From Hyphomonas sp. TMED17 (GTDB taxonomy: Bacteria > Pseudomonadota > Alphaproteobacteria > Caulobacterales > Hyphomonadaceae), in assembly GCA_002172915.1 (NCBI GenBank), contig NHBW01000006.1:549210-613209 (forward strand): a stretch of DNA of 64,000 nucleotides, read 5' to 3'. Position numbers and translations under genes: made by a program. Under the pieces are notes generated by a model. That model had not been told where the DNA came from, did no database searches, and worked only from the letters and a program-made list of their open reading frames with translations. Of this stretch, positions 59,013 to 64,000 are shown in pieces (position 1 is the stretch's first letter; each line of letters opens with the position of its first letter).

Positions 59013-60680
59013 ATGGCCGGACCACAATATGTCTATCATATGCAAGGTGTTTCAAAGACCTATCCGGGTGGTAAGAAAGTCTTTGAAAATATTCATCTGT
59101 CATTTCTGCCGAACGCAAAGATCGGTGTCGTCGGTGCGAACGGCGCGGGTAAGTCAACTCTGTTGAAAATCATGTCTGGCGTCGAGACCGAATTCAATGG
59201 CGAGGCATGGTCGGCGGATGGTGTGAAAGTTGGCTACCTTCCTCAGGAGCCCCAGCTCGACGCCTCATTATCGGTTTTTGAGAATGTCGCTAGCCAGTGT
59301 CCGGAAAAGCAGTTGCTGGATCGTTTCAATGCCGTGTCGAACCAGCTTGGCGAAGATTATTCAGACGAGCTGATGGAAGAGATGACAGCGCTTCAGGAGC
59401 AGATTGACGCGCTTGATGCATGGGACATTGATTCCAAGATTACGATGGCCATGGAAGCCTTACGCTGTCCGGAAGACGGGTCTGACGTAAAGACCTTGTC
59501 AGGCGGCGAAATCAGACGGGTTGCGATTTGTCAGCTGCTGCTTTCAAAGCCCGACATGATTTTGATGGACGAACCGACCAACCATCTTGATGCCGAGACG
59601 GTTGCCTGGCTGCAAAACTATCTCATCAATTTTAAGGGTTGCGTTATTTTGGTGACGCACGACCGCTATTTCCTTGACGATATCACCGATTGGATTCTTG
59701 AACTGGATCGTGGTCGCGGGATCCCTTATGAGGGGAATTATTCGGCCTGGCTCGAGCAGAAGGCAAAAAGACTGGAGCAGGAGGCCCGTGAAGACCGCGG
59801 CCGCCAGAACGCTCTTAGCAAAGAGCTTGAATGGGTACGTTCCAGCCCGAAAGCGCGACAGGCGAAGTCAAAAGCCCGGATTCAGGCTTATGAGGATATG
59901 GCAAAAAAGGCGGAGAAAGAGACTGTTTCAACCGCGACAATTCGAATTCCTCCCGGGCCGCGGCTGGGTAATGTCGTGCTTGAGACCGAAGGCCTGCGAA
60001 AGGGCTTCGGCAATCACCTTTTGATTGAAGATCTGAGTTTCCGGTTGCCGCCCGGCGGTATTGTCGGTGTCATCGGCCCTAACGGGGCCGGCAAATCAAC
60101 ACTCTTTAAAATGATACTTGATCTTGAAAAACCGGATGCCGGATCAATGAAATTGGGCGAGGCAGTCAAGCTTGGCTATATCGACCAGAGCCGCGACAAG
60201 CTGGACGATAGTAAAAATGTCTGGGAAGAAATTTCCGACGGGCTGGACGTCATCAAGCTGGGCGCAGTCGAAATGAATTCACGGGCCTATGTCAGCGCGT
60301 TCAATTTCAAAAAGAGTGATCAGCAGAAACCTGTCGGGAAACTATCAGGCGGGGAACGAAACCGGGTCCATCTGGCTAAAATGCTACGCGAAGGCGGCAA
60401 TCTGCTCCTGCTCGACGAACCGACCAATGACCTCGATGTTGAAACATTGCAGGCGCTTGAAGACGGCCTCGATAATTTCCCCGGTTGCGCTGTGGTTATC
60501 TCACACGACCGCTGGTTCCTGGACCGTATGGCAACGCATATATTGGCGTTTGAGGGCGATAGTCATGTCGAGTGGTTCGAGGGTGATTTCTCTTCATATC
60601 TCGAGGACAAAAAACGTCGTCTGGGGCCGGATGCTGTCGAGCCGAAGCGTGTGAAGTTCAAGAAATTCGCGCGTACCTAA
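59013..60680 (+). CDS. ettA: Energy-dependent translational throttle protein EttA (ABC-F)
   Basis: Cytosolic ABC-F ATPase that binds the ribosomal E site and gates elongation by ATP level. 555 residues with two ABC domains: Walker A GANGAGKSTLL near 45 and GPNGAGKSTLF near 355, signatures LSGGEIRRVA and LSGGERNRVH, and Walker B LMDEPTNHLDAET and LLDEPTNDLDVE. The linker helices (WLEQKAKRLEQEAREDRG) match the P-site tRNA-interacting motif. GGAG precedes the ATG. Confidence 0.96.
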   Translation: MAGPQYVYHMQGVSKTYPGGKKVFENIHLSFLPNAKIGVVGANGAGKSTLLKIMSGVETEFNGEAWSADGVKVGYLPQEPQLDASLSVFENVASQCPEKQLLDRFNAVSNQLGEDYSDELMEEMTALQEQIDALDAWDIDSKITMAMEALRCPEDGSDVKTLSGGEIRRVAICQLLLSKPDMILMDEPTNHLDAETVAWLQNYLINFKGCVILVTHDRYFLDDITDWILELDRGRGIPYEGNYSAWLEQKAKRLEQEAREDRGRQNALSKELEWVRSSPKARQAKSKARIQAYEDMAKKAEKETVSTATIRIPPGPRLGNVVLETEGLRKGFGNHLLIEDLSFRLPPGGIVGVIGPNGAGKSTLFKMILDLEKPDAGSMKLGEAVKLGYIDQSRDKLDDSKNVWEEISDGLDVIKLGAVEMNSRAYVSAFNFKKSDQQKPVGKLSGGERNRVHLAKMLREGGNLLLLDEPTNDLDVETLQALEDGLDNFPGCAVVISHDRWFLDRMATHILAFEGDSHVEWFEGDFSSYLEDKKRRLGPDAVEPKRVKFKKFART

Positions 60681-60704
60681 ACAGTTTCCGCCTGTCGACC
60701 GGTA

Positions 60705-60727
60705 CGCCCGCTGGTTTTAAGCGGGCG
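60705..60727. terminator. Hairpin at the convergent ettA/metH ends
   Basis: Stem CGCCCGCT / AGCGGGCG with a seven-base loop overlapping the metH stop codon. No T-tract on either side, so the terminator role is uncertain. Confidence 0.4.
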
Positions 60728-63353
60728 CATTGGCGTCGGGCTCTGACGGATCATAATTGAGTATCGGGCCGAGCCAGCGTTCGGCGGTGCGCAGATCCAT
60801 GCCTTTGCGTGCCGCGTAATCTGTAACTTGGTCGCGCTCAATCCGGCCGACGGCGAAATAAACGCTTTCCGCGTGAGCGAGATAGAGACCGGATACGCTG
60901 GCAGCCGGGTTCATGGCGAAACTTGATGTCAGGCTGAGGCCGATCTGATCGGCATTGAGAAGGTCGAAAATGGTCTGTTTTTCGGTATGATCCGGCTGGC
61001 ATGGATAGCCAGGCGCCGGTCGTATGCCATCATAGGTTTCAGCAATGCGTTCATCATTTGATAGCGACTCATTTGCGGCATAGCCCCAATAGTCTTTCCG
61101 AACTTTCTCGTGCATGTATTCCGCCATGGCTTCAGCGATGCGGTCGGCGAGCGCTTTCACCATAATTGCGCTATAATCATCACCTGCCGCTTCAAACTCG
61201 GCCGCTATGGCTTCCGGCTCGGACCCCGTGGTCACCGCAAAGGCGCCGATATGATCATTGCTGTCGCCGACAAAGTCGGACAGCGCAAAATTGGCCTTCT
61301 GATTATCCTTCACCATTTGCTGGCGCAGCGTGTAGAGCGTTTCACCTGTGGCAAGCTTGATATCGTCGCCATCCCGTCTTGCCGGCCAGAAGCCAATCAC
61401 GGCTTTTGGTTTGAACCAGGCCTGACCAATTATCTTCTGCATCATGACTTCTGTGTCGGTCCACAAATCACGTGCAGCTTCACCAACAATATCGTCCTCT
61501 AACATGTTCGGGAACCGTCCCGCCAGATTCCAGCTGGCAAAGTAAGGTGTCCAGTCGATATAATTTGCGAGACTGGCAAGATCCACAGCGCCGATTGTTT
61601 TCGAACCAGTGAATTGCGGTGCGGTCGGAACCGGCAAGCTTGGAACGAACCGCCTGCCGCGTGCCTCTGCGATTGGCAGGCGCGGCTTTGGCGGGCCACC
61701 GGCCCGGGCCTCCCGCATCCGCTGGTAGCGGGCCGAAGTTGTTTCCATAAATAACGGGCGTTCGGCGTCGGATAGCAGGTTTGAAACAACGTTCACTGCG
61801 CGACTGGCATCGGTGACATGCACGACCGGGCCATTGTCCCGGACCGGATCGATCTTGACTGCCGTGTGGGCCGGTGACGTTGTCGCGCCGCCGATCAGAA
61901 GCGGTTGGCGCATATTACGGCGTTGCATTTCGCGCGCAACATAGACCATTTCGTCAAGGCTTGGCGTAATCAGGCCGGATAGACCGATAATATCGACATC
62001 TTCTTCGATGGCTTTATCGAGAATGGCTTCAGCCGGAACCATTACGCCCATATCGACGATTTCGTAGCCATTACAGGCCAGAACAACACCGACAATATTC
62101 TTGCCGATATCGTGCACGTCACCTTTTACGGTCGCCATCAGGACTTTACCATTGGAATGGTCAATTGTGCCGAGTTCGCGTTTTTCAGCTTCTAAAAAAG
62201 GGTTGAGATAGGCCACGGCCGCCTTCATGACCCGGGCCGACTTAACCACTTGCGGCAAGAACATTTTGCCGGAGCCGAACAAGTCACCGACCACATTCAT
62301 GCCGTTCATAAGCGGGCCTTCAATTACGTGCAGTGGCCGCTCATAGGCCTGTCTTGCTTCCTCGGTGTCACTTTTAATGAATTCGGTGATGCCATTGACG
62401 AGAGCATGTTCAAGCCGGTCCTGCACCGGCGCTTCCCGCCATTTAGTATCTTTTTCCCGGACCTTGCCCTTCTGGCCTTTAAACTGTTCGGCAAGCTCGA
62501 TCAGAGCTTCGGTGGCGTCCGGGGAACGGTTGAGGATGACATCCTCGACACAACGTCTCAGCTCGGGATTTATTTCATCATAGATGTCGAGCTGACCGGC
62601 ATTCACAATGCCGAGATCCATCCCGGCTGGAATGGCATGATACAGAAAGACGGCATGCATTGCGCGCCGGACCGGTTCGTTGCCACGAAAGCTGAAGGAG
62701 ACATTTGAAAGGCCGCCTGAGACATGACATCCCGGGCAGGTCTTCCGGATAATCCGGGTCGCTTCGATGAAGTCGACGGCATAATTGTCATGCTCTGGAA
62801 TTCCGGTTGCAACAGCGAATATGTTGGGGTCAAAAATGATGTCTTCGGCCGGGAAATCGATTTCTTCGATTAGCAGTTTGAAGGCGCGCTGGCAGATTTC
62901 GATTTTGCGATCGGCTGTGTCTGCCTGCCCATGCTCGTCGAAGGCCATAACAACAATCGCAGCGCCATAAGAGCGGCACTTGCGGGCTTGATCGAGAAAA
63001 ATCTCTTCGCCTTCTTTCAGAGAAATCGAATTAACGATGGCTTTGCCCTGAATGCATTTCAGGCCGGCTTCAATAACGTCCCATTTCGAGCTGTCGACCA
63101 TAACCGGGACGCGGGCAATGTCAGGTTCGGCTGCGATAAGATTAAGGAATGTGGTCATGGCTACGACGCCGTCGAGCATGCCTTCATCCATATTAATATC
63201 GATGATCTGTGCGCCGTTCTCGACCTGCTGCCGGGCAACTTCGACCCCGGCAGCAAAATCGCCTGCGGTCACGAGCTTACGGAACTTGGCCGAGCCGGTG
63301 ACATTTGTCCGTTCGCCGATATTTACGAAAGTCTGGGCTGCGGAAGTCGTCAT
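60717..63353 (-). CDS. metH: Methionine synthase, folate/cobalamin/activation domains (split MetH)
   Basis: Cobalamin-dependent methyl transfer from methyltetrahydrofolate to homocysteine. 878 residues, lacking the N-terminal homocysteine domain. It starts at the pterin-binding domain ([32 protein letters not shown]). The B12 domain follows with [19 protein letters not shown] around residue 410, whose His ligates cobalt, and the activation domain has [15 protein letters not shown] near the C-terminus. The homocysteine domain is encoded separately at 63800. The ATG directly abuts the stop of the intervening gene (TGA-ATG). Confidence 0.95.
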   Translation of the reverse strand: MTTSAAQTFVNIGERTNVTGSAKFRKLVTAGDFAAGVEVARQQVENGAQIIDINMDEGMLDGVVAMTTFLNLIAAEPDIARVPVMVDSSKWDVIEAGLKCIQGKAIVNSISLKEGEEIFLDQARKCRSYGAAIVVMAFDEHGQADTADRKIEICQRAFKLLIEEIDFPAEDIIFDPNIFAVATGIPEHDNYAVDFIEATRIIRKTCPGCHVSGGLSNVSFSFRGNEPVRRAMHAVFLYHAIPAGMDLGIVNAGQLDIYDEINPELRRCVEDVILNRSPDATEALIELAEQFKGQKGKVREKDTKWREAPVQDRLEHALVNGITEFIKSDTEEARQAYERPLHVIEGPLMNGMNVVGDLFGSGKMFLPQVVKSARVMKAAVAYLNPFLEAEKRELGTIDHSNGKVLMATVKGDVHDIGKNIVGVVLACNGYEIVDMGVMVPAEAILDKAIEEDVDIIGLSGLITPSLDEMVYVAREMQRRNMRQPLLIGGATTSPAHTAVKIDPVRDNGPVVHVTDASRAVNVVSNLLSDAERPLFMETTSARYQRMREARAGGPPKPRLPIAEARGRRFVPSLPVPTAPQFTGSKTIGAVDLASLANYIDWTPYFASWNLAGRFPNMLEDDIVGEAARDLWTDTEVMMQKIIGQAWFKPKAVIGFWPARRDGDDIKLATGETLYTLRQQMVKDNQKANFALSDFVGDSNDHIGAFAVTTGSEPEAIAAEFEAAGDDYSAIMVKALADRIAEAMAEYMHEKVRKDYWGYAANESLSNDERIAETYDGIRPAPGYPCQPDHTEKQTIFDLLNADQIGLSLTSSFAMNPAASVSGLYLAHAESVYFAVGRIERDQVTDYAARKGMDLRTAERWLGPILNYDPSEPDANAPA

Positions 63354-63803
63354 TCAGGTGTCTCTGCTCTCGGTGCTGCGATTAGTTCGCGCCAGCGGCC
63401 AGTTACCGTTGGCGATGAAAGACGCGTTGTCGACAGGTTTATTATAAATGTAAATCCACGCAATTTGACCTGTTTCATCGCCATCATCATTCATGACGAT
63501 TGTGCGCTTACGGTGATAAAGAGAGGCGTCGGGGTCATCTGCAACGACCTCTTCAAACGCATCCAGCGCGGCGGCGATTTCTGCACGATCGAGGCGATAG
63601 AGCATGCCATGGCAAAGCGTGTCACCGGCGACGACGCCAGGAAATGTGCCGAGGCTGTAAAGGTTTGCCCGGAACCGGCAATTTCCGAGAAACTCGCCCG
63701 CGCTATCCAGGTCGATAGTGTCCGGCATGCCAAGGGCGCCGCGCTTGAGAAGGCCATAGAAGATAAACAAGTCACCATTCTTGACGGTGCCATTTATGCT
63801 CAT
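63354..63803 (-). CDS. Gamma-glutamylcyclotransferase-like (AIG2 family) protein
   Basis: 149 residues from ATG 63803 (MSINGTVK). The fold opening FIFYGLLKRGALGMP matches the YGxLxxG motif of the family, and the acid in LDAFEEVVADDPDASLYHR could be catalytic. Whether it acts on gamma-glutamyl substrates is unproven. Its start overlaps the stop of the upstream homocysteine-domain gene (ATGA), and its TGA abuts the metH ATG, so the three genes form one transcription unit. Confidence 0.82.
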   Translation of the reverse strand: MSINGTVKNGDLFIFYGLLKRGALGMPDTIDLDSAGEFLGNCRFRANLYSLGTFPGVVAGDTLCHGMLYRLDRAEIAAALDAFEEVVADDPDASLYHRKRTIVMNDDGDETGQIAWIYIYNKPVDNASFIANGNWPLARTNRSTESRDT

Positions 63804-64000
63804 GTCGTTAACTCGAATGGCTCGAGACCAGCGAGATTCATCACCGGAGCGGGTTTGGCCGGCTGCCGCGGTGGTTTCTCGGCAGCAGCTTGTGCAATTG
63901 CCTGAATATGCTCCGGTGTGGTGCCGCAACATCCGCCAAGAATATTTACCAGACCTTCGGCCGCCCATTCGCCGACGGCGCCGGCAGTTTCCTCGGGCTG
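63800..64000 (-). CDS. Homocysteine S-methyltransferase domain of split MetH (N-terminus beyond the window)
   Basis: The minus frame entering at the window edge reads EETAGAVGEWAAEGLVNILG then GGCCGTTPEHIQAIAQAAAE. The double Cys of GGCCGTT is the zinc-binding pair of the homocysteine-binding domain of MetH. The last 66 residues are visible. This supplies the domain missing from the metH gene downstream. The stop overlaps the start of the following gene as ATGA. Confidence 0.92.
   Translation of the reverse strand, partial: QPEETAGAVGEWAAEGLVNILGGCCGTTPEHIQAIAQAAAEKPPRQPAKPAPVMNLAGLEPFELTT

Overview
The window is a stretch of ordinary chromosome from an alphaproteobacterium of moderate GC (by eye about 54%). 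The evidence for that group is the run rpsT-dnaA-dnaN-recF-gyrB, a COQ9 gene, a primase whose zinc ligands are mostly lost, the rsmI-yraN-BON-gshB-comM block facing an LpoA/LppC gene, the yqeY-dnaG-rpoD block, a CC0125-type lipoprotein, a PP_1105-type ATP-dependent DNA ligase and a MetH split into two proteins. I cannot name a family or genus. There is no prophage, CRISPR array, insertion sequence or rRNA.

Layout. 1-12.7 kb: end of coq9, then on the minus strand gyrB, recF, dnaN, dnaA, rpsT, an enoyl-CoA hydratase and mutS, interrupted only by a plus-strand alpha/beta hydrolase between recF and gyrB. 12.8-23.6 kb: malic enzyme maeB, an AmpG-like transporter, comM (broken by an in-frame amber), gshB, a BON lipoprotein, yraN, rsmI, and the divergent LpoA/LppC gene. 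23.7-32.8 kb: mixed metabolism (SDR, methyltransferase, lipoprotein, GST, aldehyde dehydrogenase, DUF188, Nit-type amidase, DNA ligase, multi-pass membrane protein). 33.0-41.2 kb: a beta-oxidation cluster with its own MerR-type regulator (two acyl-CoA dehydrogenases, thioesterase, thiolase, FadJ-type protein), with a decayed GNAT acetyltransferase inside it. 41.3-53.2 kb: universal stress protein, LolA-like protein, carA, yqeY-dnaG-rpoD, sirtuin, amino acid permease, panD, SIMPL protein and a CAT-anticodon tRNA. 53.3-64 kb: free-Met-sulfoxide reductase, a minus-strand group of S9 peptidase, Nudix, DUF1330 and esterase, ettA, and the split metH with a gamma-glutamylcyclotransferase-like gene between its halves.

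How it works together. The replication genes lie together, but I see no DnaA-box cluster, so oriC is probably elsewhere. In the fatty-acid cluster two similar 21-bp ACGT-repeat sites, one in front of merR and one in front of the second acyl-CoA dehydrogenase, suggest the regulator controls itself and the downstream genes.

I did not find a convincing new multi-gene system. The observations most worth a second look are a DnaA whose AAA+ box VII arginines appear replaced, the amber codon in comM, the GNAT relic with two lesions, the paired MerR-type operators, and the split metH with an inserted gene.
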